Shown piece by piece: positions 24,117 to 33,310 of a stretch of 64,000 bases of DNA; within the stretch, counting starts at the first letter, position 1, and every line of letters begins with the position of its first letter. A model generated the notes under the pieces. It ran no database searches. It was not told the origin of the DNA and saw nothing but the letters and a program-made list of their open reading frames with translations. A program made the translations under genes and the position numbers. Origin of the DNA: an uncultured Bacteroidales bacterium (GTDB lineage: Bacteria > Bacteroidota > Bacteroidia > Bacteroidales > Paludibacteraceae); contig CACXYM010000008.1 in the NCBI GenBank assembly GCA_902771935.1, positions 42,453-106,452 of the forward strand, written 5' to 3'.

Positions 24117-25415
24117 TTATCTGCGGCGCATCTGTTGCACCTTTTTCATCATTTTGGATGTTTGTTCAAACTGTTTGAGGAAGCGGTTAACTTCGACGAT
24201 GGACGTGCCGCTACCTTTAGCAATACGGTCTTTGCGTGAACCATTGAGGCAAGCAGGGTTAGCGCGTTCGTATGGCGTCATAGAGCCAATAATAGCTTCT
24301 ACGGGCTTGAAGGCATCGTCGCTGACTTCCACATTTTTGAGGGCTTTGTCCATACCCGGAATCATGCCCATGAGGTCTTTCATCGAACCCATTTTCTTTA
24401 TCTGCTGGAGCTGACCAAGGAAGTCGTTGAAGTCGAACTGGTTATGTGCGATACGCTTGGATATACGGCGTGCTTCGGCTTCGTCATATTGCTCTTGCGC
24501 GCGCTCCACGAGGCTGACCACGTCACCCATTCCGAGGATACGATCCGCCATGCGGGCAGGATGGAACACATCAAGGGCATCCATCTTCTCGCCGGTACCG
24601 ATGAACTTAATCGGCTTTTCGACAACGGAACGGATAGAGAGCGCCGCACCGCCGCGCGCATCACCATCCAATTTGGTGAGAATAACGCCATCGAAGTCAA
24701 GGCGGTCGTTGAACTCTTTTGCCGTATTGACAGCATCTTGACCGGTCATGGCATCTACCACGAAGAGCGTCTCGGACGGGTTGATAGCAGCTTTGATAGC
24801 GGATATTTCCTGCATCATCGCTTCATCGATAGCGAGTCGGCCAGCAGTATCGACGATGACTACGTCATAACCATAGGTTCGTGCCTCTTTGATGGCAGCT
24901 TCGGCTTTTTTAACGGGATTGGGTTCGTCCAAACCGAGATAAACTTTTGCGTTCACCTGTTCGCCGAGTACGCGCAGTTGTTCGATAGCAGCGGGGCGAT
25001 AGACGTCACATGCTACAAGCATGACGCGCTTGTTCTTCTTGGTTTGCAGGAAATGAGCGAGTTTGGCGGCATGGGTTGTTTTACCCGAACCTTGGAGACC
25101 TGCCATAAGGATAACGGCCGGCGTTCCTTTGAGATTGAGTTCGGCACTCTCGGATCCCATGAGTTCAGCGAGTTCGTCATGAGTGATTTTCACCATGAGC
25201 TGTCCAGGACGCACGGCAGTAATAACGTTTTGTCCGAGTGCTTTCTCTTTGACGCGGTCGGTGAACTGCTTGGCTGTCTTGTAGTTAACGTCAGCTTCAA
25301 GCAAGGCTTTGCGGATGTCCTTGACGGTTTCCGCGATGTTGATTTCGGTGATACGTCCTTCACCTTTGAGGATCTTGAAGGACCGTTCTAATCGTTCTGA
25401 AAGGTTGTCAAACAT
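24117..25415 (-). CDS. ffh: Signal recognition particle protein Ffh
   Basis: 432 residues. The N domain starts FDNLSERLERSFKILKGEG. The GTPase domain has G1 GLQGSGKTTHAAKLA, DVYRPAAIEQL, G3 DTAGRLAIDEAMM and G4 TKLDGDARGG. The methionine-rich M domain at the C-terminus (MIPGMDKAL onward, then MMKKVQQMRRR) binds 4.5S RNA and signal sequences. Ffh directs membrane proteins to the translocon together with FtsY. It is the first gene of the run and has its own Bacteroidetes-type promoter 24 bases upstream of the start. Confidence 0.97.
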   Translation of the reverse strand: MFDNLSERLERSFKILKGEGRITEINIAETVKDIRKALLEADVNYKTAKQFTDRVKEKALGQNVITAVRPGQLMVKITHDELAELMGSESAELNLKGTPAVILMAGLQGSGKTTHAAKLAHFLQTKKNKRVMLVACDVYRPAAIEQLRVLGEQVNAKVYLGLDEPNPVKKAEAAIKEARTYGYDVVIVDTAGRLAIDEAMMQEISAIKAAINPSETLFVVDAMTGQDAVNTAKEFNDRLDFDGVILTKLDGDARGGAALSIRSVVEKPIKFIGTGEKMDALDVFHPARMADRILGMGDVVSLVERAQEQYDEAEARRISKRIAHNQFDFNDFLGQLQQIKKMGSMKDLMGMIPGMDKALKNVEVSDDAFKPVEAIIGSMTPYERANPACLNGSRKDRIAKGSGTSIVEVNRFLKQFEQTSKMMKKVQQMRRR

Positions 25416-25438
25416 AGTGTATGCACATAATTAGCGTG

Positions 25439-25470
25439 CAAAGGTACTGCTTTTTTTTGGAATACGCAAA
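25439..25470 (-). promoter_or_regulatory. Bacteroidetes-type promoter of ffh
   Basis: On the minus strand TTTG (25470-25467), a 20-base spacer and TACCTTTG (25446-25439). It is expected to drive ffh, folD and the genes that follow. Confidence 0.85.
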
Positions 25471-25516
25471 AAAAATGCAGAAATTATACTATGATCCCGA
25501 TGGGATCAGGCTTCTA

Positions 25517-25615
25517 ACATAGTAATAATATAGTAGAAACATAGTATAAATATAGTAATAACATAGTAATATCATACTAATCACATAGTTATCACATAGT
25601 AATCACATACTAAGT
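25517..25615. repeat. Array of nine 11-bp units in the ffh upstream region
   Basis: Nine contiguous imperfect 11-bp units with consensus ACATAGTAATA (AT-rich). A short perfect inverted repeat (GATCCC, three bases, GGGATC, 25494-25508) stands just before it. The gene-free stretch 25416-25809 holds only the ffh promoter, this array, an 8-bp array and a terminator. Confidence 0.88.
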
Positions 25616-25635
25616 TCTCGAATTGACGGGGGTTG

Positions 25636-25747
25636 GAGAGGGAGGGAGGGAGAGAATGAGAGAGTTAGAGAGTGAAAGAGTTAGGGAGTTAGGGAGTGAG
25701 GGAGTTAGGGAGTGAGGGAGTGAGGGAGTGAGGGAGTGAGGGAGTGA
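25636..25747. repeat. Array of about fourteen 8-bp units
   Basis: Contiguous 8-bp units with consensus GGGAGTGA/GGGAGTTA, the last five (25708-25747) identical. It runs straight into the terminator hairpin at 25749. The words are related to the coding-region array at 4664-4705. Confidence 0.9.
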
Positions 25748-25748
25748 G

Positions 25749-25780
25749 AAAAAAAAAGAGAGCCGGGTGGCTCTCTTTTT
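25749..25780 (-). terminator. Rho-independent terminator of the sugar-uptake operon
   Basis: A stem AAAAAGAGAGCC / GGCTCTCTTTTT with a 4-base loop, followed on the minus strand by a run of nine T. It lies 30 bases after the stop of the Ig-like lipoprotein gene. Confidence 0.9.
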
Positions 25781-25809
25781 GACTATTCACAGTCAAGCGA
25801 GGAATTGAA

Positions 25810-27192
25810 TTATTCAGCAGGCTCAACTTTGATGATAATATTATCGGATTTGTTACCGTCCTCTGTAGTGAGAGTAACAGTAGTTTTTCCTTCTGATAAT
25901 GCTTTAACCTTAGTTCCGCTTACTATTTGAAGAATGGATTCGTCCGCAACAGTAGCTGTAACGTTTTTGTTCGTAGCATCAGCAGGTAGTATGGTATAAG
26001 GTATATCAAACTCTTGTCCGACTTTGATTGTTTTCACCGCCTCATCGCATGTAATGCTTTGCACAGCAGTTTTAACAACGACTACAACAGAAGCGCTATA
26101 TGTTGCCACATTGAGTGTAACGTTTGTTTTACCAGCAGCAACAGCTTTGATGGTATTTGCGTCAATGATCTCGACAATAGCCGGATCATCAGACGTACCG
26201 GTTACATTCTTGTTGGTAGCGTTAGCAGGAGTGAATACACATGGGATGTCTAATTTTTCTCCTACGTTCATCCAAATACTATCTACAGCTATTTTGAAGC
26301 CACGCAGTGTAGTAGCGATCACAGTTACGTCGTAAGAGCCGGTGAATCCACCATCTTCAGTAGTAAATGTGAGTGTAGCGGTACCAGGAGCGACGGTAAG
26401 GATGGTATCAGGGCTAAGCACTTTAACGACCTTAACATCGGAGCTAGTAACACTGACGTTCCTATTGGTTGCGGTAGCAGGACGAACAGCATAAGTACTA
26501 TTGATGGCATACTTTAGCTCACCTTCCAGTTTTTGGAACGATGCAGGTGCCATTACTAAGATACTTTGTACGGGGATAGCTTCCACTTCAACGAGGATGT
26601 TTTTCTGCACTTGTCCGAGATAATCGGTAGCTGTAATAGTAGCAGAGCCCACTTTGATAGCGTTGATGATACCCCTCTCGTTGATTGTAGCTACAGAATC
26701 ATTTGACGAGGTCCAAGTAATGGATTTAAAGCTTGCGTTATCAGGCAAGACTTTAGCATTGAGTGTCATCGATTTGCCAGGAACCATTTTAATACCATTT
26801 CCCACGATATATGTAGAATCCTCCTTACTGCATGATAATAGAATATCAGTAGCTGCCACTTTGTACACTTTAATGGTACAAGTAGTAGATTTGGATGCGT
26901 CATTTCTAACTTTAGCGGTGATAGTAGCTGTACCTTCGTTAACGCCTTGAATAGAGCGCACGAACATAGACGCACTACCTCCTGCGAGAACGACGACGTT
27001 TTCGTTAGAAGAAGACCATTCGATCCACGCTTCAGAATTTGAAGGTTGCACATTAAGAACGAGTTGGGCATATTTTGTAGCTTCAACTGTCACCTCGTCC
27101 TTTTCAAAGGAGAAGCTGTTTACCTTATCAGTTTTACATCCAACAAGGCAAAGTGCCGATATTAGTAGTACTAATGAAAACTTTTTATTCAT
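25810..27192 (-). CDS. Lipoprotein with tandem bacterial Ig-like (Big_2) domains
   Basis: 460 residues. A lipoprotein signal ends in CLVGC (Cys19), so the protein is probably anchored in the outer membrane. Five Ig-like repeats of about 85 residues follow, marked by strands such as ITWTSSNDSVATINERGII, KVGSATITATD, VAPGTATLTFTTEDGG, VAAGKTNVTLNV and LSEGKTTVTLTTEDG, and by repeated NATNKNVT turns between them. Big_2 domains are binding or spacer modules on cell-surface proteins. It is the last gene of the MFS-SusC-SusD-lipoprotein operon, so it may help hold or present a glycan at the cell surface; no catalytic domain is present. Confidence 0.8.
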   Translation of the reverse strand: MNKKFSLVLLISALCLVGCKTDKVNSFSFEKDEVTVEATKYAQLVLNVQPSNSEAWIEWSSSNENVVVLAGGSASMFVRSIQGVNEGTATITAKVRNDASKSTTCTIKVYKVAATDILLSCSKEDSTYIVGNGIKMVPGKSMTLNAKVLPDNASFKSITWTSSNDSVATINERGIINAIKVGSATITATDYLGQVQKNILVEVEAIPVQSILVMAPASFQKLEGELKYAINSTYAVRPATATNRNVSVTSSDVKVVKVLSPDTILTVAPGTATLTFTTEDGGFTGSYDVTVIATTLRGFKIAVDSIWMNVGEKLDIPCVFTPANATNKNVTGTSDDPAIVEIIDANTIKAVAAGKTNVTLNVATYSASVVVVVKTAVQSITCDEAVKTIKVGQEFDIPYTILPADATNKNVTATVADESILQIVSGTKVKALSEGKTTVTLTTEDGNKSDNIIIKVEPAE

Positions 27193-27225
27193 AATTTATA
27201 TCTGTCCAATTCGTTTTTTTAAGTT

Positions 27226-27260
27226 ATCGTAGGAGCACACAGGGCGTGTGCCCCTACGAT
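27226..27260. repeat. Imperfect 15-bp inverted repeat between the two lipoprotein genes
   Basis: Arms ATCGTAGGAGCACAC and GTGTGCCCCTACGAT pair with one mismatch around a 5-base loop. No T run follows on either strand, so it is not a standard terminator. It could be a REP-like extragenic palindrome or an mRNA-stability hairpin between cotranscribed genes. Confidence 0.75.
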
Positions 27261-27270
27261 GATAGATAAA

Positions 27271-28515
27271 TTACTCGAAGATGAGTCGACGCTCGATAGC
27301 TTGCTCACCGTTCCATTTGAACTTGAAGGTAATTTTTGAGTAGGTTTTAGCAGCTTTGCAAGCGATGTTTCCACCTTCACCCTCTTGGAAGTTATCAGGA
27401 TCACCTTCGATTTCAATGCTACCCCAACCATAGCTATTTGCCCAGTCATGGCTAACACGAACTTTGAAATCACCGGCTTGCATATCAACGTTAGAAGCAG
27501 AAGCGACGTAAACGTCTCCCTCGTCAGTTCCATAAACGAGGTCAACATCGGTTGTCCAATCACCAACAGCAGTACCAATAAGGCTGTAGTATGTTGTCTC
27601 TTTGTCGAGAGGTTCTCCGGCATAGATATGGTCGAGCTCAAGCCATCCGTCAACTACGTCAACTGGTTCCAGAGACTCAGGCATAACGAGGTTATCAGTG
27701 AAGCCATCAATAATATGTCCATGGTGATCAGCGAAGCCAGGCTCACCCGGGAGTTGGAGCACGTATTTGTAAACGCAGTTAGCTTGAACGCCGTTAATAG
27801 CTTGGTAAGAACCATCAGCTTGTTTTGTCATGATGATTGGGCTTTCGTGTTGCCAATCTCCTTTACCATCAAGGTGTGTACCAGTGATACCGACTTTAGT
27901 ACCTTCGGGCAGAGCGACTGTGGTTTTCATAGTCCAAACAGCCGTACCGGGTTGATTTGGATTTATACATTCACTATTCTCCCATCCACCAATCTTAAGA
28001 GCGAGTACACCAGGTTTTGCACCAGCAGGGATATGGAATTGCGGGAGTGCGAGGTCCTTAGCACCTTCGAGCGTGGTTTTGTCCTCGAGGAGTTTTACTT
28101 GACGGCTCTTTCCTTGCCAAGAACCATCGTTAGGATACTTTTGGCAAACGGCACCTTGCAAACCGTCAGAACCGAGTTTGAAGAGAGCAGCAAAGAAATC
28201 GCTCTTGTCAGCAATACGCTCGAACTTGATAGCATCCTCAGCAGCAGCTGCAGCATCGTCAAGACCGATATAGGTATTTTCACCAGACCATTGGGAACCA
28301 TCAAGGGAACCCTTCAAGTAGATACCGTGGCACTCTTCACCATCCGGAACTTGGATTAAGATCTTCACATAACCATCAGGAACATCTTCCGATGGGGTTG
28401 GAGTTGGTGTTGGAGTTGGAGTTGGGTCGGAAGACGGTTTAGTTGGTTCATCTTTCTTACAACCAATCATAGCGATTGTTGCAACGGCCATAAAGGCAAA
28501 AAATAATTTTTTCAT
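27271..28515 (-). CDS. SusE/SusF-like outer-membrane glycan-binding lipoprotein
   Basis: 414 residues. Lipobox at IAMIGC (Cys19), then a Thr-Pro linker (TPTPTPTPTP) typical of surface-exposed Bacteroidetes lipoproteins. The body has two or more beta-sandwich modules with conserved aromatic residues, for example KGSLDGSQWSGENTYIG, KIGGWENSECI and GTHLDGKGDWQHES; the last two resemble starch-binding SusE/SusF-type or CBM-like modules that present Trp and Tyr to sugars. It directly follows susD, as susE and susF follow susD in the starch system. It probably binds the oligosaccharide at the surface before SusCD import. Confidence 0.7.
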   Translation of the reverse strand: MKKLFFAFMAVATIAMIGCKKDEPTKPSSDPTPTPTPTPTPSEDVPDGYVKILIQVPDGEECHGIYLKGSLDGSQWSGENTYIGLDDAAAAAEDAIKFERIADKSDFFAALFKLGSDGLQGAVCQKYPNDGSWQGKSRQVKLLEDKTTLEGAKDLALPQFHIPAGAKPGVLALKIGGWENSECINPNQPGTAVWTMKTTVALPEGTKVGITGTHLDGKGDWQHESPIIMTKQADGSYQAINGVQANCVYKYVLQLPGEPGFADHHGHIIDGFTDNLVMPESLEPVDVVDGWLELDHIYAGEPLDKETTYYSLIGTAVGDWTTDVDLVYGTDEGDVYVASASNVDMQAGDFKVRVSHDWANSYGWGSIEIEGDPDNFQEGEGGNIACKAAKTYSKITFKFKWNGEQAIERRLIFE

Positions 28516-28556
28516 ACTAAAGATTTTTAATTAAGTTAGTAAATTGATTTATTTTG

Positions 28557-28579
28557 ATATATAAGCGGAACTTATATAT
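28557..28579. repeat. 9-bp perfect inverted repeat after susD
   Basis: ATATATAAG and CTTATATAT separated by five bases, just after the susD stop on the transcribed strand. There is no following T run; it may be an mRNA processing or stability hairpin between susD and the next gene. Confidence 0.6.
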
Positions 28580-28581
28580 GT

Positions 28582-30255
28582 TTATTTATCGGTTGTATAA
28601 CCAGGGTTCTGCGTCCAGAGTCCGCCTGAGGTTTCAATCATCTTACGTGGGATTGGGAACCAATCATGGTGATTATCCTCATCTGCTTTTTTGAACTGCC
28701 ATTCTCCTTTAGAATACTTATTGTATCGTATAAGGTCACGACGGCGTAGCATTTCCCAAGCGAATTCACGTCCGCGTTCATCGAGTAGTTCGTCGAGGTC
28801 GAGTGAAGTATAAGCGGGAACTCCGGCACGCATGCGAATCTTTTGGAAGTCAGGATTTGCCAGGAGGGCATTACATTTGTCATTCATTCCAGCTCTTAGA
28901 GCAGCTTCATACTGGGTATAGAGGACTTCCGCATACCGCATGAGAACGAAGTCATTCTCACAGTATTTGTATGCCCCTTGTTTGTCCACCTCATATTTAA
29001 GGAGTCGTGCACCATCATTATGTGTTGCTTTTGTAAGCGATGTAACGACACTTGTGATCACAGCCGGTAGATTACCTTTATCGGTCATTTTCAAGACATC
29101 GACACCATTTTTGTCATAAACGGGTCCGAGGAACCATCCCCAACCATCGCAAGCAAGTGTACCACGAATAGAGTCACATGGTCCACGTCTGTCTACGCCA
29201 ATTTGGTAGCGGTGCAAGAAATCAGTAGGAGCGCAGAATCCGTTCCATGGTTTCTCTAACATATCCCAGCAAGTTTTGTGGCAATAGTTAAGAGTCAACA
29301 TAGTGATACGCAGTTTATTAGCCATTTTACCTGCCGCATCACGATAGTCGAAGTTAGCATTACCATCTTCCACGATGACGAAGATATTCTCGAGTGAGTT
29401 TTCGTTATGGATTTTGAAGTTAGTAAAGAAGTCATCTTCAATTTTATAGGACTTGGAGTCAATAACGACTTGGCATGCATCTACTGCTTTTTTGTAGAAA
29501 TCTTGCTCTGAAGAGATGCCTTCTATGCCACAGTTAGCAGGTGTTACGCCAAATGACGGTGCATTGAGATAGAGACGAGCAAGGAGGGTATAGGCCATAC
29601 CTTGTGTGCAACGTCCGTAGTTTTCAGCACGATTTTTTTCAGTAATAACAGGAAGGTTTGGAGCCTCAGTTTCCAAGCAGGTTACGAGTTTGTTCCAAAT
29701 TTCCCAAGTTTCACTTTGTGGTACGGAAGCGGATGAGTAGTTATCCAGATATGGGATACGTCCGAAGGCGTCAAACAAAGTGTAATAGTAGTAAGTACGG
29801 AGCACCTTGAGTTCTGCAGTAAATTGTGTATAAACAGCAGGATCCAATGTTTCTTTAATACCGTCCAGCTGACTAAGGATTTTGTTACAAAGCACAGCAC
29901 CAGCGTTGGAGTATTGCCAAACGAACTCGAAGCTGAGGTCGTTAGCTGTCCACGAGTGGTCATTGAATCCTTTCCAGTAGCCATCATCGTTCCAGTCGTT
30001 ACCAGGAACGCGCACGGGGTTAACGCACTCGTCAGAGGAGATTGTAGTAATACCCCAATATCCCCAGTGATCATGCAACCACTTTACTTCAGCGTATGCT
30101 TGTCCAACGACTTTAGCAACGTTATTCGGGTCAGACAGCATTTCGTCAGCGGTAGGTTGTCCATATACTTCTTCCTCAAGCATATCTTTACAACCGCTGA
30201 AAGAAAGCGCTGTAAGAGCGATTATGCTAATAACAAATATTTTTTTCATATTCAT
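28582..30255 (-). CDS. susD: SusD/RagB-family outer-membrane lipoprotein
   Basis: 557 residues. Lipobox at SFSGC after the signal peptide (start may be the second Met, two codons on). The SusD pattern is clear: an N-terminal helical region with TPR-like repeats, ELKVLRTYYYYTLFDAFGRIPYLD near residue 150 (the typical A/R-YYY-L-x-D-x-F/W-G-x-P segment), and the C-terminal LLDERGREFAWEMLRRRDLIRYNKY (the E-RR-REFA-EG-RR-DL-R signature), then DDNHHDWFPIPRKMIETSGGLWTQNPGY. SusD forms the lid of the SusC transporter and binds the glycan. It follows susC by 26 bases. Confidence 0.93.
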   Translation of the reverse strand: MNMKKIFVISIIALTALSFSGCKDMLEEEVYGQPTADEMLSDPNNVAKVVGQAYAEVKWLHDHWGYWGITTISSDECVNPVRVPGNDWNDDGYWKGFNDHSWTANDLSFEFVWQYSNAGAVLCNKILSQLDGIKETLDPAVYTQFTAELKVLRTYYYYTLFDAFGRIPYLDNYSSASVPQSETWEIWNKLVTCLETEAPNLPVITEKNRAENYGRCTQGMAYTLLARLYLNAPSFGVTPANCGIEGISSEQDFYKKAVDACQVVIDSKSYKIEDDFFTNFKIHNENSLENIFVIVEDGNANFDYRDAAGKMANKLRITMLTLNYCHKTCWDMLEKPWNGFCAPTDFLHRYQIGVDRRGPCDSIRGTLACDGWGWFLGPVYDKNGVDVLKMTDKGNLPAVITSVVTSLTKATHNDGARLLKYEVDKQGAYKYCENDFVLMRYAEVLYTQYEAALRAGMNDKCNALLANPDFQKIRMRAGVPAYTSLDLDELLDERGREFAWEMLRRRDLIRYNKYSKGEWQFKKADEDNHHDWFPIPRKMIETSGGLWTQNPGYTTDK

Positions 30256-30281
30256 CTAATATTTAATCAGTTATACAATTA

Positions 30282-33263
30282 TTAGAAGAGCGTTAAATTA
30301 AGGCCGAACATTACGTTACAAACCGTAGGATAGAATCCAGCTCCATCAATACCCGGACTCCAAACATCCGATGTATTTACCTCTGGATCCTGTCCTGAGT
30401 ATTTACTGATTGTAAAGACATTTTCAGCCGTAGCGTGGAGTCGCAACGATTGTACGTACTTTGATTCCGGGAACCGGAAGGTATAACCAACGGTTATGTT
30501 ATCCAATTTGAGGTATGAACCATCCTCGAGATAGTAGTCAGAGAAGACACCTTGACGATAAGCACCTGTTCCATCAGCAAGTCCTTTGACATCTTTCATA
30601 AAGACGTTCATACCTTGTGATGATTGCGGACCATACGCCCAGCGTTTTACGTTGAGGACATCGTTACCAACGACACCGCGGAAGAAGAGAGTAATATCGA
30701 GATCTCTCCAACGAATGTTGTTGTTCCAACCATAAGTCATAATAGGTTGTGCACGTCCAATTTTTTGTTTAATCGGTTCGCCATTCTTATCGCACTCATA
30801 AGTAAGCGAACCATCGGAGTTGACACTTAAGACTTTAAATCCGTAGAAAGAGCCAACGGATTCTCCTTCAATGATTTTCTGTGTATTCACACCTTGAAGA
30901 CCATTTTCACCTACGCCACCGGTTAACATCTCGGAGTAATTAAGTGGATAGGTTTCTCCGTTGAGTGTTACGTCACCGGTGAGTTTTTTCAACTTATTAT
31001 CGTTGAATGCCATTGTCCAAGTAGATGTCCACTCCCAGTCTTTTGTTTTCACCGGAACGCCGGTCAAAGCGAGCTCGAGACCCATGGAAGTAATTTCACC
31101 ACAGTTAGCAAGGAGTTTGTTATATGGGAACGGAGGAGTCGGTACGTCGTAGTCCCAAAGCAGGTCTTTGGTATCACGATAATAGAGGTCCAAGTTACCA
31201 TTCAAGCGGTTCTCAAGGGTTGCGAAGTCAATACCAAGGTTATACTCGAACTTCTTTTCCCAACGAAGATCCGGGTTGGCATTACGTGCAACCGTATATG
31301 TGGTAATCCATTCGTTATTATACCAGAAAGAACCGCCATTTGAGAGAAGTTGTTTTGACATAAGGTCGCTATTTAGGTCGTTACCGGTGATACCGAAACC
31401 GAAGCGGACTTTAAGGTCATTACACCAATCTTGATCACGCATGAAGTCCTCACCCTTGATGCGCCATCCTACGCTGGCAGCCGGGAACCATCCCCATTTG
31501 TTATTGTCACCGAAACGAGAAGAACCTTCAGCACGGATAGATGCGGACAGGAGGTATTTCTCATTGTAGTTATAGTTCACACGCAGGAATCCTGAAGCCA
31601 GCGTATGCGATGAACGATACGAACCGATATTCATAAGCGATTTATCCGTTTTACCGTCGTACATCGAATAATACTTATAACTATCGGTTGGGAAGCCAGC
31701 ATTCTCCATGTTTGATCCATCATAATAGAAGTGCTGGTACGAGAAACCAAGCACCGCAGTCAATGTGTGTCCGCCCCATTGACCAGCATAATCTACTGTA
31801 GCCTCATATAACTGATTGAGAGAAAGGCTGTTACTACGTGTAGCCTTACCAGCTTCTTGTAAATCAGTATCATAAAGTTGGGAACAATAGTAGTAGTTGT
31901 AATTATCTGCCTCTTCCAAAGCAGCGAAAGCGTTTATTTTGAGACCAGGAACCGGTTTGATATCCACTGTTGCCTTAATAGAGCCACGGAAGGAGTTACC
32001 ATTTTGATTACTCTCTTTTTGATTCATAGCAGCGATTGGGTTATATTGACCGGAACCACTAGGCAAGAAGTAGTTCGATTTCGTAGCTCCATCGTAAAGA
32101 GGATAAGTCGGGTTCAGGATAACCGCTTGCTTCATATCACCGCAGAAATAGTTGTTTTTGTAGTGAATGTAGGACAAGTCATATTGCAATTTCAGCCATC
32201 CTTGCAGAGCCTTTTGATCGGCTGCAAACTTAGCGATAACTTCTTGACGGTCATTATTTTTTGCAATACCTTCTGCATACTTATAGTTAATTGAAGCGCG
32301 GTAGCCAAAATTTTTAGTAGTACCAGAGATTGCAATATTGTGATTTGTTGTTACAGCTGCTTTTCTGAGTGTAAGATCCAACCAATCGGTACTGAATTTT
32401 TGTCCAGAGCCATCATCATAAATGGAAGGAATAACCTTTCCGCCAGACAACTCCTCTAAATTACGGTATTCTTCAGGTGTTGCAAAACCCATATTTTTAC
32501 GAGGTGCGGATACTGAAACATAGCCAGAGTATTCGACAGTAGCTTTTCCACATTCAACGCCGTCAGCCTGTTGTGCGCGCTTCGTTGTGATAAGAATCAC
32601 ACCATTGGTACCACGAGTACCATAGATAGCGGCAGCAGAACCGTCTTTGAGGACGTCCATAGAAGCGATGTCTTCAGGTGCGATGTTGGCGATATTGTCG
32701 GTAGGAATACCATCCACGATGTACAGTGGAGCCGTACCGGCACCTTTATCCAAGGTTGAGAAGCCACGGATTTGGATGGAGTATCCACCTTGTGTCGGGT
32801 CACTACTTGTTTTGGCGATGTTCAGACCTGCTACTTTACCTTGCAAAAGTCCTACAGGGCTGGATTTCACACCGGCGTTGAAGTCCTCTGCCTTCACAGA
32901 AGCTACGGAACCGGTTACCTCTTTCTTCTTCTGAGAACCGTAACCAATGGCTACAACCTCTTGAATCTCATAGGAGTCCTCTTTCAACTGAACCTTCATG
33001 CCGTTCTTGGCGGCAACGGTCTGTGCTTGGAAACCCATGTAGCTGATTTGCAATTCAGCACCTTCAGGTACGTTCAATTCGAAGTTACCGTCAAAGTCCG
33101 TTATCACACCGTTGGTTGTACCCACTTGGAGTACACTGGCGCCGATAATCGGTTCGCCGGTAGATGCTTCATAAACAGTACCCCGGATTTGAGCCTGAGC
33201 CTGTGCAGCAAACAGCACGGCAACAGTCATCAAAACGAGCGATAAAAGTTTGTGTTTCATCAT
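30282..33263 (-). CDS. susC: SusC/RagA-family TonB-dependent outer-membrane transporter
   Basis: 993 residues. A signal peptide is followed by a carboxypeptidase-regulatory-like domain (GTVYEASTGEPIIGASV, then GVITDFDGNFELNVPEG), the TonB-box/plug region VVAIGYGSQKKKEVTGSVA, the plug signature PLYIVDGIPTDNIANIAPEDI and GSAAAIYGTRGTNGVILITTK, and a long beta-barrel. All are hallmarks of SusC-type transporters that bring oligosaccharides across the outer membrane with energy from TonB-ExbBD. The substrate is not encoded in the sequence, but the cotranscribed SLC45-type MFS permease points to a disaccharide or short oligosaccharide. Two adjacent ATGs (33263, 33260) are possible starts. Confidence 0.95.
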   Translation of the reverse strand: MMKHKLLSLVLMTVAVLFAAQAQAQIRGTVYEASTGEPIIGASVLQVGTTNGVITDFDGNFELNVPEGAELQISYMGFQAQTVAAKNGMKVQLKEDSYEIQEVVAIGYGSQKKKEVTGSVASVKAEDFNAGVKSSPVGLLQGKVAGLNIAKTSSDPTQGGYSIQIRGFSTLDKGAGTAPLYIVDGIPTDNIANIAPEDIASMDVLKDGSAAAIYGTRGTNGVILITTKRAQQADGVECGKATVEYSGYVSVSAPRKNMGFATPEEYRNLEELSGGKVIPSIYDDGSGQKFSTDWLDLTLRKAAVTTNHNIAISGTTKNFGYRASINYKYAEGIAKNNDRQEVIAKFAADQKALQGWLKLQYDLSYIHYKNNYFCGDMKQAVILNPTYPLYDGATKSNYFLPSGSGQYNPIAAMNQKESNQNGNSFRGSIKATVDIKPVPGLKINAFAALEEADNYNYYYCSQLYDTDLQEAGKATRSNSLSLNQLYEATVDYAGQWGGHTLTAVLGFSYQHFYYDGSNMENAGFPTDSYKYYSMYDGKTDKSLMNIGSYRSSHTLASGFLRVNYNYNEKYLLSASIRAEGSSRFGDNNKWGWFPAASVGWRIKGEDFMRDQDWCNDLKVRFGFGITGNDLNSDLMSKQLLSNGGSFWYNNEWITTYTVARNANPDLRWEKKFEYNLGIDFATLENRLNGNLDLYYRDTKDLLWDYDVPTPPFPYNKLLANCGEITSMGLELALTGVPVKTKDWEWTSTWTMAFNDNKLKKLTGDVTLNGETYPLNYSEMLTGGVGENGLQGVNTQKIIEGESVGSFYGFKVLSVNSDGSLTYECDKNGEPIKQKIGRAQPIMTYGWNNNIRWRDLDITLFFRGVVGNDVLNVKRWAYGPQSSQGMNVFMKDVKGLADGTGAYRQGVFSDYYLEDGSYLKLDNITVGYTFRFPESKYVQSLRLHATAENVFTISKYSGQDPEVNTSDVWSPGIDGAGFYPTVCNVMFGLNLTLF

Positions 33264-33275
33264 GTAGATAATTAA

Positions 33276-33310
33276 ATTATTTGTTATTTGTTATTTGTAA
33301 TTTATTATTT
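33276..33310. repeat. Heptamer array between the MFS permease and susC genes
   Basis: Five 7-bp units (ATTATTT, GTTATTT twice, GTAATTT, ATTATTT). It overlaps the TAA stop of the permease gene (33305-33307) and ends 13 bases before the susC start. Related to the ATTTGTA family. Confidence 0.85.

Noticed and set aside
24444-25391. Long open frame (315 codons) on the plus strand opposite ffh
   Set aside because: It is the antisense of the conserved Ffh gene, without a start region, domain or promoter of its own.
25517-25747. Possible CRISPR array
   Set aside because: The units are 8 or 11 bp and head to tail without spacers, and there are no cas genes nearby.
27385-28359. Open frame of 324 codons on the plus strand opposite the SusE/F-like gene
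   Set aside because: Opposite a lipoprotein gene with clear lipobox and operon context; no motif in the plus-strand frame.
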